Positions 36,168-43,801 of a stretch of DNA of 64,000 bases are shown one piece after another. Position numbers and translations under genes: made by a program. The first letter of the stretch is position 1, and every line of letters starts with the position of its first letter. Origin of the DNA: Spongiivirga citrea. Its GTDB lineage: Bacteria > Bacteroidota > Bacteroidia > Flavobacteriales > Flavobacteriaceae. Below the pieces are notes generated by a model that saw nothing but the letters and a program-made list of their open reading frames with translations, made no database searches and was not told the DNA's origin. The DNA is taken from assembly GCF_010671565.1 (NCBI RefSeq), contig NZ_JAABOQ010000002.1, positions 496,001-560,000 of the forward strand, written 5' to 3'.

Positions 36168-36806
36168 ATGAAAAAATTAGGAGCCCTTTTAATATGTTTG
36201 TTTATCGCGAATAGCGTACTAGGGCAAGATGCTGCAAAAGCAAAACAATTGTTAGACGATGTTTCTAAAAAAGTAAAAAGCTACGATAACATTTCACTCG
36301 ACTTTAAATATGTGCTTAATAACACAGAAGAAGATATTAAACAGGAAACTACTGGTAATGTCGTTCTTCAAGGAGAAAAGTACCTTTTAAACTTTATGGG
36401 AATCACCAAGTTGTTCGATCTTAAAAAAGAATACACTATTGTTCCTGAAAATGAAGAAATCACGATTGCTGAGCCAGAAGATAGCGAAGCCGGTGTAATC
36501 ACCCCATCTAAAATGCTTACGTTTTATGAAGATGGATATAATTACAGTTGGGATATTGTGCAGAATATAAAAGGTAGAAAAATTCAATTCATCAAACTAA
36601 CTCCAATGGACTCTAGCGCAGAGATTTCTCAGATTTTGTTGGGTATTGATGTTCAAACAAAACATATCTATAGTTTAATTCAAAGTGACGGTAGCAGTAC
36701 CACTACAACCTTTACTGTTAATTCTTTTAAAACCAATCGGCCTTTATCAAAAAGCTTGTTTACCTTTGATCCTAGTAAGTACAAGGATTATTACATTAAC
36801 AACTAG
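36168..36806 (+). CDS. lolA: LolA-like periplasmic lipoprotein carrier
   Basis: Periplasmic carrier fold, 212 residues. The signal peptide is MKKLGALLICLFIANSVLGQ; the mature protein starts DAAKAKQLLDDVSKKVKSYD. The beta-half-barrel pattern (SLDFKYVLNN, GNVVLQGEKYLLNF, QFIKLTPMD) is that of LolA/outer-membrane lipoprotein carrier proteins. It lies between ftsK and lptG-like, which is a conserved order in Flavobacteriia and supports envelope transport. A LolB partner is not evident, as usual in Bacteroidota, so the lipoprotein-transfer route is partly inferred. Confidence 0.9.
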   Translation: MKKLGALLICLFIANSVLGQDAAKAKQLLDDVSKKVKSYDNISLDFKYVLNNTEEDIKQETTGNVVLQGEKYLLNFMGITKLFDLKKEYTIVPENEEITIAEPEDSEAGVITPSKMLTFYEDGYNYSWDIVQNIKGRKIQFIKLTPMDSSAEISQILLGIDVQTKHIYSLIQSDGSSTTTTFTVNSFKTNRPLSKSLFTFDPSKYKDYYINN

Positions 36807-36815
36807 ACATTCATT

Positions 36816-38312
36816 TTGAAGATACTCGACAGGTATATTCTGTTCAGCTTTATAAAAATATTCGTGAGCACTTTAACGTTGCTCATGTTTATTTTTGTCC
36901 TACAGTCATTATGGCTTTATATAAATGAGCTCGCAGGAAAAGGACTGGGTATCGACATCATTCTGAAGTTTTTATTCTTCGTATCACCAAAATTAGTTCC
37001 GCTTGTACTTCCTTTATCAGTTTTACTAGCGTCCATCATGACCTTTGGTAACTTTGCTGAAAACTACGAGTTCGCGGCAATGAAAAGTAGCGGTATTTCG
37101 CTACAAAGAGCCATGGGAAGTCTTATCATTTTCATTTTTTTTACAGGAATTGGCGCTTTTTATTTCTCCAATACAGTAATTCCAAAGGCGGAATTAAAGT
37201 TTTTCAATCTAAGGCGAAATCTTGCTAAGTTACAACCAGCACTGGCAATTGAAGAAGGTATTTTTAATGATATTGGTGATAAAATCAATATTAAGGTAGA
37301 TGATAAACACGGTGATAATGACGAATTCTTAACCAATATTACCATTCACGAAAAATCTCCTGATGGGACCAATCGCATAGTACTTCGAGCCAAAACTGGT
37401 GAGTTAAAAAGCAGTAAAAAGTCCGATGTTCTTCAACTCGTTTTATTTGAAGGAAATCGCTATGAAGATGTAAACCCCAAAAAGAGAAGGGACCGGGAGA
37501 AACTACCACATGCGAAAGTGTTTTTTGAAGAATATACTATGAACATCGATATTTCTGACTTTAACGATGTTGATCTGGAACAACAAGATTATAAGACATT
37601 TTATCGAATGCTAAGTGTTGTTGATCTAAAAGCAAAAAGAGATACCCTTACGGAAGAATACACAAAAAAAGTAGAGCTTTTTGGAGATAATGTTTTAAAA
37701 CGCACAGGTATTGTTTCCTTATCAAATACAACCACAGTTACTGATAAAGAAGGAAGGACTAAGACAAAAAAGAACGACAAAGTCATAGCTAATCCGCAAA
37801 CACCAAATCTTGATAGTGTTGTCCAAAATCTAAAGGATTATAAGACAATTATGATCCTCGATCAAGCAATCAACAATACCAAAAATTCCTTAGATATTGT
37901 AAAGAGTAAGGAGAAAGAGCTTTTTAATAGTGATAAACTTATCAACCTACATATAACGGAATTTCATAATAAGTTCGCACTTGGAGTCTCTTGTATTATC
38001 CTCTTTTTTGTAGGTGCTCCTTTAGGCGCAATAATTCGTAAAGGTGGTATGGGATTACCGATGGTTTTGGCTATAATCATCTTCCTGGCATACCATTTTA
38101 TTGGAATTTTCGGTAACAAAAGTGCCGAAGACGGCACGCTAAACCCGATTATTGGGTCTTGGCTTTCAACCATGATTATGCTTCCATTTAGTGTTATTTT
38201 AACCAGGAAAGCAACAGCTGATAAAGGCCTGTTTAATCCTGATAGTATTACAATGCCAATTAAAAATTTCTTTGAAAAAATAGCAGGGATTAAGAAGAAA
38301 AAGTCGCAATAG
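36816..38312 (+). CDS. LptF/LptG family lipopolysaccharide export permease
   Basis: Inner-membrane permease of the YjgP/YjgQ family, part of the ABC machine that pushes LPS to the outer membrane. MKILDRYILFSFIKIF and LPLSVLLASIMTFGNFAENY, then EFAAMKSSGISLQR, are the family signatures. Three N-terminal and three C-terminal helices flank a periplasmic domain. At 498 residues it is longer than the E. coli proteins (about 360); a basic insertion lies near residues 260-370. The start codon is TTG at 36816: the family consensus M-KILDRYI fits it exactly and no ATG is near. It lies 9 bases after lolA. Whether it is LptF or LptG cannot be decided. Confidence 0.93.
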   Translation: MKILDRYILFSFIKIFVSTLTLLMFIFVLQSLWLYINELAGKGLGIDIILKFLFFVSPKLVPLVLPLSVLLASIMTFGNFAENYEFAAMKSSGISLQRAMGSLIIFIFFTGIGAFYFSNTVIPKAELKFFNLRRNLAKLQPALAIEEGIFNDIGDKINIKVDDKHGDNDEFLTNITIHEKSPDGTNRIVLRAKTGELKSSKKSDVLQLVLFEGNRYEDVNPKKRRDREKLPHAKVFFEEYTMNIDISDFNDVDLEQQDYKTFYRMLSVVDLKAKRDTLTEEYTKKVELFGDNVLKRTGIVSLSNTTTVTDKEGRTKTKKNDKVIANPQTPNLDSVVQNLKDYKTIMILDQAINNTKNSLDIVKSKEKELFNSDKLINLHITEFHNKFALGVSCIILFFVGAPLGAIIRKGGMGLPMVLAIIIFLAYHFIGIFGNKSAEDGTLNPIIGSWLSTMIMLPFSVILTRKATADKGLFNPDSITMPIKNFFEKIAGIKKKKSQ

Positions 38313-38315
38313 CCG

Positions 38316-38342
38316 TAACTTTGCGTTATTGTATTTAAGGAG
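38316..38342 (+). promoter_or_regulatory. ribBA promoter -7 element and Shine-Dalgarno site
   Basis: TAACTTTG (38316-38323) is an exact TAnnTTTG match directly after the lptG stop. AAGGAG (38337-38342) lies 7 bases before the ribBA ATG. A strong Shine-Dalgarno sequence is unusual in Bacteroidota, so it stands out. Confidence 0.55.
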
Positions 38343-38349
38343 ATAAGAT

Positions 38350-39498
38350 ATGCAGACATCAGAAACTATTACTTCTGTCAAACTCAACACCATAGCTGAA
38401 GCTATAGAAGACATTAGACAGGGTAAAGTCATTATTGTCGTAGATGATGAAAATCGTGAGAATGAAGGAGATTTTATTGCGGCAGCCGATAAGGTACATC
38501 CTGAAATGATCAATTTTATGGCAATGCACGGCCGTGGATTAATCTGTACACCGCTAACCGAGTCTCGTTGTAAAGAGCTAAAGTTGGACATGATGGTAAG
38601 TAATAATACTGATCCCATGGAAACTGCTTTTACCGTATCTGTCGACTTAAAAGGTAATGGTGTTACCACAGGTATTTCTGCTTCTGACAGGTCCAAAACA
38701 ATAAATGCTCTAGTTGAACCTGGAACCACATACTACGATTTAAGTAAACCTGGTCATGTTTTTCCATTAATTGCTAAAGATGGTGGTGTCTTAAGAAGAA
38801 CTGGTCATACTGAGGCTGCAATTGATTTTGCAAGGCTAGCTGGTTTAAATCCTGCCGGAGTGATCGTTGAGATCATGAATGAGGATGGCACTATGGCGCG
38901 ACTTCCTCAGTTGTTGGAAGTCGCTAAAAAATTCGACCTTAAAATTGTATCCATTGAAGATTTGGTTGCTTACAGAATGCAACATGACTCTTTGATCGAT
39001 AAAAAAGAAGATTTTGATATTGAAACGCGTTTCGGGAAGTTCCGATTACGTGCATATCAACAAACTACAAATGACCAAGTACATATTGCGCTTACCAAGG
39101 GAAGTTGGAAAGAGAATGAGCCTGTACTTACACGTATTAATGCCAGTTTGGTAAACCACGACCCGCTTAGTATGTTGACCAATAATACTGACAAAAAACT
39201 GGATGAAATGTTTGCTCTACTCAACGCAAATGAAAAAGGTGCAATCATTTTTATAAATCAGCAAAGTGATTCATTGAATCTGCTAAATCGCCTAACAATC
39301 CTAAAAAACACCCAACAAGAAAATAAAGTAACCAAAGCGCCGCGAATCGATATGGACGCAAAAGATTTTGGAATTGGTGCTCAAATTCTTCACGATCTAA
39401 ATATTAAGAAGATCAAACTGATGTCGAATACCAAACAAGCCAAGCGTGTTGGGATGATTGGGTATGGGTTGGAGATTACTGAGTATATTAATTACTAG
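38350..39498 (+). CDS. ribBA: 3,4-dihydroxy-2-butanone-4-phosphate synthase with degenerate GTP cyclohydrolase II domain
   Basis: Riboflavin pathway protein, 382 residues, with the RibB domain first (about 1-210) and a RibA-like domain (about 215-382). The RibB part is intact: VVDDENRENEGDFIAAADKV, MHGRGLICTP, TDKR-like SASDRSKTI, PGHVFPLIAKDGGVLRRTGH and TEAAIDFARLAGLNPAGVI. The RibA part keeps the fold (FGKFRLRAYQ, DFGIGAQILHDL, RVGMIGYGLEITEYI) but lacks the three zinc-binding cysteines of the GDxxxSxRCDCG motif and the following RGHEGRGIG-type segment; after residue 210 there is no cysteine at all. GTP cyclohydrolase activity is therefore not expected and a separate ribA should exist. The domain may be structural or regulatory. 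Confidence 0.9.
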   Translation: MQTSETITSVKLNTIAEAIEDIRQGKVIIVVDDENRENEGDFIAAADKVHPEMINFMAMHGRGLICTPLTESRCKELKLDMMVSNNTDPMETAFTVSVDLKGNGVTTGISASDRSKTINALVEPGTTYYDLSKPGHVFPLIAKDGGVLRRTGHTEAAIDFARLAGLNPAGVIVEIMNEDGTMARLPQLLEVAKKFDLKIVSIEDLVAYRMQHDSLIDKKEDFDIETRFGKFRLRAYQQTTNDQVHIALTKGSWKENEPVLTRINASLVNHDPLSMLTNNTDKKLDEMFALLNANEKGAIIFINQQSDSLNLLNRLTILKNTQQENKVTKAPRIDMDAKDFGIGAQILHDLNIKKIKLMSNTKQAKRVGMIGYGLEITEYINY

Positions 39499-39530
39499 TT
39501 AAGAGTTCTAATATTCAAAAAAAAGCCAAA

Positions 39531-39581
39531 TGTCAGTTCGAGTGATTTCGACGCTAGGAGAGATCGTATCGAGAACCTTTT
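39531..39581. repeat. half copy of the hutU-hutI type REP-like element
   Basis: TGTCAGTTCGAGTG (39531-39544) and GTATCGAGAACCTTTT (39566-39581) repeat the left half of the element at 19440 in the same order and orientation; the right half is missing. It lies between convergent ribBA and the DegT aminotransferase gene. Confidence 0.75.
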
Positions 39582-39615
39582 CAAAACTAGTTCATTCCAA
39601 GACAATTGTAAAATT

Positions 39616-40809
39616 CTAAATAAACTGAGTAAGTACTTCCGCCATCTTTCTAGCTCTTTCCTGAACTTGTTCTTCTGTCCAAGACAATTTAATTAAACTA
39701 GAAACAGTGCGTCCCATCCAATGGTCAGACTTAGAAAAATCTTGATTATGATAATCCGGTAGTTGATTCTTAATTTCTTGTGGTAGTTTTCCTAAAGACT
39801 TTAGATCTTTTAAATGATCCCATTTTTTAATGTAGTGCCAATTGTTGTCATACCAATAAAAACAGGCGTCAACTCCATTTTCACCCAACGCTTTGTGCGC
39901 ATTTCTAGCTGAATCTTCAGTAGGTAAAAAGAAATTCAAAAACCCATAATTAGGAACACCTTCTTCTGGAATCTTTCGAAATGAAATACCATCAATTTTC
40001 GATAATTCATTTTTAATAATAGAATAGTTTCTTTTTTGAAGCTCTAAAAAGTGAGGTAGTTTTTCCACTTGTGCTAAACCCACAGCAGCGTTTAATTCAG
40101 ATATTCTAAAATTATATCCTAGAAAAGGATGCGACTCTGCTCCCCTATCATTTCCGACATGATCATGACCATGATCAGTATAATGATCACTATTGATATA
40201 GTAATTCTTATTATTGGTAATTACGGCACCACCTTCACCACAAGTTATAGTTTTTACGTAATCGAATGAAAAACAACCTAAATCTCCATAAGAACCTAGT
40301 GGTTTATTCTCATAAGTACCACCAATTGCCTGGCATGCATCTTCCAATAAAATAAGATTGTATTCGTCACAAATTGCCTTCAGCTCCTTCAATTGAGCCA
40401 TACTACCGCACATATGCACTGGCATAACGACGCGCGTTTTTCCTGTAATGGCATTTTTAACCGCTTGCGGATCTAAGGTTAGGGTATCATCAATATCTAC
40501 AAGAACAGGAACTGCTCCTAGTGCTATAATAGATTCAAAACTAGCTACAAATGTAAAGGTAGGCATAATGACTTCATCTCCTGCTCCTACACCAGCAGCA
40601 GCGAGTGCAACCGTAAGCGCAGCCGTGCCACTAGAAGTAAGTTGTGTATGCTTTACCTGCATTATTTTTGATAAAGCGGCTTCCAACTCTTTCGCTTTCC
40701 AATGGCCATTCCGCATGCCATCGAATCCATAGCGCATTAAAACGCCATTATCTAAAACATCATTTACTTGTTGGCGTTCTTCTTCACCAAAAAATTCAAA
40801 TCCAGGCAT
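39616..40809 (-). CDS. DegT/DnrJ/EryC1/StrS family aminotransferase
   Basis: PLP aminotransferase of the nucleotide-sugar type, 397 residues. The Schiff-base lysine is residue 186 in SFDYVKTITCGEGGAV. LTSSGTAALTVALAAAGVGA, GDEVIMPTFTFVASFESI and ALGAVPVLVDID are typical, as is LLEDACQAIGGTYENKPLGS. It would transfer an amino group from glutamate to a keto-sugar nucleotide, but no sugar-biosynthesis genes are near, so the substrate is unknown. Other members work in antibiotic or cofactor pathways. Single gene with its own -7 element. Confidence 0.88.
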   Translation of the reverse strand: MPGFEFFGEEERQQVNDVLDNGVLMRYGFDGMRNGHWKAKELEAALSKIMQVKHTQLTSSGTAALTVALAAAGVGAGDEVIMPTFTFVASFESIIALGAVPVLVDIDDTLTLDPQAVKNAITGKTRVVMPVHMCGSMAQLKELKAICDEYNLILLEDACQAIGGTYENKPLGSYGDLGCFSFDYVKTITCGEGGAVITNNKNYYINSDHYTDHGHDHVGNDRGAESHPFLGYNFRISELNAAVGLAQVEKLPHFLELQKRNYSIIKNELSKIDGISFRKIPEEGVPNYGFLNFFLPTEDSARNAHKALGENGVDACFYWYDNNWHYIKKWDHLKDLKSLGKLPQEIKNQLPDYHNQDFSKSDHWMGRTVSSLIKLSWTEEQVQERARKMAEVLTQFI

Positions 40810-40832
40810 AGTTATGTATTCAATATTACATG

Positions 40833-40840
40833 CAAAAATA
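40833..40840 (-). promoter_or_regulatory. -7 element of the DegT gene promoter
   Basis: TATTTTTG on the minus strand, exact TAnnTTTG, 23 bases before the ATG. Confidence 0.55.
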
Positions 40841-40881
40841 TTGAAAATAGACGGTGTAAAGGGAGTAATTAACGAATAAGA

Positions 40882-41319
40882 CTAGAGCATCTTATCAACA
40901 AAATCAAAATACAATTCTGGCGAACCTGAATACGAATTAATGGTATTCTTGATCTTACCTTTTGAATCTAATTGTAATACCGTAGGGAAAAGACCACGCT
41001 TATTGTATTTACCCATTAACTGGATATTGTATTGCATTTGCTCTTTGGTAAGCAAATCGCGTCGTCGCGGAATATCGACCATCACTAAAATCAGATTTTG
41101 AGACTGTTCCACGAACTTCTCACTATTGAAAAAGTCTTTTTTCAACATTTTACAAGGTCCGCACCAATCACTTCCTGTGAAATACATTAAAATGGGTTTG
41201 CTTTCCTTCTTTGCAATTTTTTGGGCTTTATCAAGATCTGTAAGCCAGTCTAGCTTTGTTTCCTGTGCTCCAGCAAACGAAAATGTAAAAATCGATACTA
41301 GCAAAATTAGCGTTTTCAT
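40882..41319 (-). CDS. secreted thioredoxin-family protein
   Basis: 145 residues. The signal peptide MKTLILLVSIFTFSFAGAQ is followed by a thioredoxin-like fold with the active-site pair C53-C56 in GSDWCGPCKMLKKDFF. KPILMYFTGSDWCGPC resembles the thioredoxin_7/DUF255-type periplasmic proteins of Bacteroidota. The cis-proline region is KRGLFPTVLQLDSKGK. It would act in periplasmic disulfide reduction or exchange; the partner is unknown. It has 72 bases before the DegT promoter and 60 bases after the nitroreductase gene, so independent transcription is possible. Confidence 0.9.
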   Translation of the reverse strand: MKTLILLVSIFTFSFAGAQETKLDWLTDLDKAQKIAKKESKPILMYFTGSDWCGPCKMLKKDFFNSEKFVEQSQNLILVMVDIPRRRDLLTKEQMQYNIQLMGKYNKRGLFPTVLQLDSKGKIKNTINSYSGSPELYFDFVDKML

Positions 41320-41379
41320 AAGCTTAGTTTAGTTGAAAATTTATGAACTACTGAATGTTTAACAATTATCTTGCCAACT

Positions 41380-42012
41380 TTATTGTATAGTAATAATAGA
41401 ATCATGAAGTTCTTTACGTACTTTTTTAAAATCTGAGAACATATCATCATCGGCGCGATAGCCTACTGGCATTACTAAAACAGCACTTAATCCCTTTTCC
41501 TCCAAGCTCAATATGCGATCGTACTCTTCCGGAATAAATCCTTCCATTGGACAAGCGTCTATTTTTTCAATTGCACAAACAGTTAGCAAATTACCCATTG
41601 CCAAATAGGCCTGTTTGGTCGCCCACTCATTAACCTCTTCTCTATTCTTTTCTTTAAAACTATCAATAAGTGATTCTTTAAAAGGATCTAACACCACATC
41701 CGGCGTATTTCTAACCTTTTTGACGCGATTAAAATAAGATGTAATGTAATCGCTATCAATGCCTTTTTCAATAGCAAAAATCAAAAGATGAGAGGCATCT
41801 GCTACTTGCTGCTGTTGCCAAGAGTGAGGCACCAATGCTTCTTTTATCAGCCGATCCTTAATAATGATAAGCTTGACCGGTTGCAAACCGTAAGAGGTAG
41901 CCGTCAAGTTGAATGCATTTTTAATAGTTGCAATCTGTTCTTCTGACAAGTTCTTATTAACATCAAACTTTTTGACTGCATATCGCCACTCCAAACTTTC
42001 AATTATACTCAT
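41380..42012 (-). CDS. NAD(P)H-dependent nitroreductase family protein
   Basis: FMN oxidoreductase of the NfsB/Frp type, 210 residues. The N terminus SIIESLEWRYAVKKFDVNKN is the phosphate/FMN-binding start (RYAVKKF). TSYGLQPVKLIIIKD, HSWQQQQVADASHLLIFAIE, EWATKQAYLAMGNLLTVCAI and DACPMEGFIPEEY are typical of NAD(P)H-dependent oxidoreductases in Bacteroidota. It may reduce quinones or nitro-compounds; the natural substrate is not known. Monocistronic. Confidence 0.92.
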   Translation of the reverse strand: MSIIESLEWRYAVKKFDVNKNLSEEQIATIKNAFNLTATSYGLQPVKLIIIKDRLIKEALVPHSWQQQQVADASHLLIFAIEKGIDSDYITSYFNRVKKVRNTPDVVLDPFKESLIDSFKEKNREEVNEWATKQAYLAMGNLLTVCAIEKIDACPMEGFIPEEYDRILSLEEKGLSAVLVMPVGYRADDDMFSDFKKVRKELHDSIITIQ

Positions 42013-42028
42013 GCTATGCCATTTTTTA

Positions 42029-42036
42029 CAAAATTA
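42029..42036 (-). promoter_or_regulatory. -7 element of the nitroreductase gene promoter
   Basis: TAATTTTG on the minus strand, exact TAnnTTTG, 16 bases before the ATG at 42012. Confidence 0.55.
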
Positions 42037-42091
42037 AGAAATAGTGAGTTTGTTGTTGCTAACTATACTATTAATTCAATATATAGTCCGA

Positions 42092-42844
42092 TTAAAAGAA
42101 CCATAGTTTAATCGAAATGGCTATTACCATAATAAGTAAGAAAACCTTAATTACCCCATCTCCCTTTTTTACAGACCATCGGCTTGCAAACCATGCTCCT
42201 AAAGAGTTTCCTACAGCCATTATAATTCCAATTAAATACTCGATTTTATCATTTAAAGCGAATACCACGACCGCGGCAATGGTATAAATAAAAGCTACTG
42301 TAACTTTGGTGGCATTACTTTTTACTAGCGATAGTTTATTAAACCGAGATAACAACAGCATCATAAAAAAGCCGATTCCGACATTTATAAATCCGCCATA
42401 AATGCCAATGAAAAAGAAAACTATTATTGAAATAGCTAGGTGCTTGCCACTTAGTCGCTCTATAGCCTCAGAAGTCGCCATTTTGGGTTTAAAAACAACA
42501 ATAAGCACAACCATGATCATTATGATTGCAAGGATTCTGTCAAAAAGATCTCCTCGAATATCAGTCGCCAATTGTGCACCGAGTATGGCACCAACAAGGG
42601 CCGTAATACCAAAATAGATGCTATACGGAAAGGTAGTAACACCCTTTGATTTGAATCCGCCTACTGCTGTTGCAGTTTGAAACATGATAGCGATACGGTT
42701 AGTCCCGTTAGCAATGTCGGCTGGTAATCCAATAAAAATTAGGGTAGAAAGAGTAATTAGTGATCCGCCGCCTGCCATCGTATTGATAAATCCTGCAGCA
42801 AAACCAGCTGCTATAAGCAAGGGGATTTCCCAGGTAAGTTCCAT
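42092..42844 (-). CDS. TauE/SafE family permease
   Basis: Inner-membrane sulfite/organosulfonate-exporter-family permease, 250 residues from the ATG at 42844. A TTG 33 bases upstream would give a longer start, but the ATG places the first helix naturally (ELTWEIPLLIAAGFAAGFIN). Family motifs are AGFINTMAGGGSLITLSTLI and GAILGAQLA near the middle, GIYGGFINVGIGFFMMLLLS for the second repeat, then ATKVTVAFIYTIAAVVVF. About seven or eight helices. The substrate (sulfite, sulfoacetate, or other anion) cannot be inferred; no sulfur gene is adjacent. Confidence 0.9.
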   Translation of the reverse strand: MELTWEIPLLIAAGFAAGFINTMAGGGSLITLSTLIFIGLPADIANGTNRIAIMFQTATAVGGFKSKGVTTFPYSIYFGITALVGAILGAQLATDIRGDLFDRILAIIMIMVVLIVVFKPKMATSEAIERLSGKHLAISIIVFFFIGIYGGFINVGIGFFMMLLLSRFNKLSLVKSNATKVTVAFIYTIAAVVVFALNDKIEYLIGIIMAVGNSLGAWFASRWSVKKGDGVIKVFLLIMVIAISIKLWFF

Positions 42845-42956
42845 TAAATGTTGGTTAGTTAAAGGAAATATTAGCAATGCGAAGTTATGCTTAAATGCCG
42901 AAACAATTACATTAAAAAAAGTTAGATATTTCTTTCAATAACCGTAAAAAGGATGT

Positions 42957-42964
42957 TATATTTG
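42957..42964 (+). promoter_or_regulatory. -7 element of the tRNA-Ser promoter
   Basis: TATATTTG, exact TAnnTTTG, followed by GC, about 36 bases before the mature tRNA end. Confidence 0.6.
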
Positions 42965-43000
42965 CACCCGCATTCAGCGAATAGCTGATGAGGCACTCGA

Positions 43001-43085
43001 GGAGAAATGGCAGAGTGGTCGAATGCGGCAGTCTTGAAAACTGTTGAGGGTCACACCTCCGGGGGTTCGAATCCCTCTTTCTCCG
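43001..43085 (+). tRNA. tRNA-Ser (anticodon UGA)
   Basis: Acceptor GGAGAAA pairs with TTTCTCC (43078-43084), discriminator G 43085. The anticodon stem GCAGT/ACTGT holds loop CTTGAAA with anticodon TGA at 43035-43037. The T arm GGGGGTTCGAATCCCTC is complete and a long variable arm marks a class II tRNA. CCA is not encoded. Confidence 0.97.
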
Positions 43086-43093
43086 CTTAGTTA

Positions 43094-43124
43094 AAAGCTT
43101 CACCCATAAGGTGGAGCTTTTTTC
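43094..43124 (+). terminator. terminator after tRNA-Ser
   Basis: AAAGCTTCACC, loop CATAA, GGTGGAGCTTTTTT: an 11-position stem with one mismatch, then a T run. It ends the tRNA transcript. Confidence 0.85.
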
Positions 43125-43285
43125 GTTTTACATAGACTAAAGGTGCAGCTTTCAAAGTTGGAGTAAAATGAAAAGTGCAGTAGAGCACGATCTAAAACCA
43201 TTTTTGATGTATTCTACTATTTGTTTAGGATCGGTGGAGTTGGCCCCATTCCTCGTATAGGAATTTAATATGTTCCGCTAAAATA

Positions 43286-43801
43286 TTAGCGCTCAAAACG
43301 CCTCAAAAGCACAGCAGCTTCTAGATAATTACGACGTCTTCTAAAATCACGCTTTTTGGTATAATGTACATTCACAAGCTCACCAAAAGCAGTTTTTTGC
43401 TCAATATGATACAGTAGCTTTTGAATATTGTTAAAAGATCCGGTTACCGAAAAGGAGTAAGTGATTACTTTATAATCTTTTTCATTAAATATATGTGGCG
43501 CTACAAAAGCAGAAACCTTAAGATCATTTGCTGCATCAAAAGACGATAAGGTTTTTAATAATTCGTTCTGTAAAGAAGAACTCCCTATATTATTTGCGTT
43601 TAAAATGGAATCGTAATAGCGTTCCTTCTGTTTTAAGATAGAAATTCGTTGCGGAGTATTTTCAAAAGCAAGTTGCTCCTGTTCTAACTTCATATGCGAT
43701 TTTCGCAACCGCAAAGTTTCAGCAAAAGCAAATTGGTAGGCAATGATTACCATTAAAGCAAATCCAAAAATCAATGCAATATTTTTATTTCTTTTCGTCA
43801 T
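43286..43801 (-). CDS. GspM/PilO-like pilus or secretion assembly protein
   Basis: 171 residues with one N-terminal membrane helix (about residues 7-27, NIALIFGFALMVIIAYQFAF) followed by a helical coiled stretch (about 30-65) and a small alpha/beta domain (YSFSVTGSFNNIQKLLYHIE). This is the layout of PilO/GspM inner-membrane platform proteins. SFSVTGSFNNIQKLLYHIE resembles the ferredoxin-like domain of PilO. Direct sequence evidence is weak; the call leans on its place as the last gene of the operon after the GspL-like gene, with which it overlaps by 17 bases. Confidence 0.7.
   Translation of the reverse strand: MTKRNKNIALIFGFALMVIIAYQFAFAETLRLRKSHMKLEQEQLAFENTPQRISILKQKERYYDSILNANNIGSSSLQNELLKTLSSFDAANDLKVSAFVAPHIFNEKDYKVITYSFSVTGSFNNIQKLLYHIEQKTAFGELVNVHYTKKRDFRRRRNYLEAAVLLRRFER

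Noticed and set aside
38199-38729. 176-codon antisense frame across the lptG-ribBA junction
   Set aside because: It covers the end of lptG, the promoter/Shine-Dalgarno region and the start of ribBA, all well supported on the other strand.
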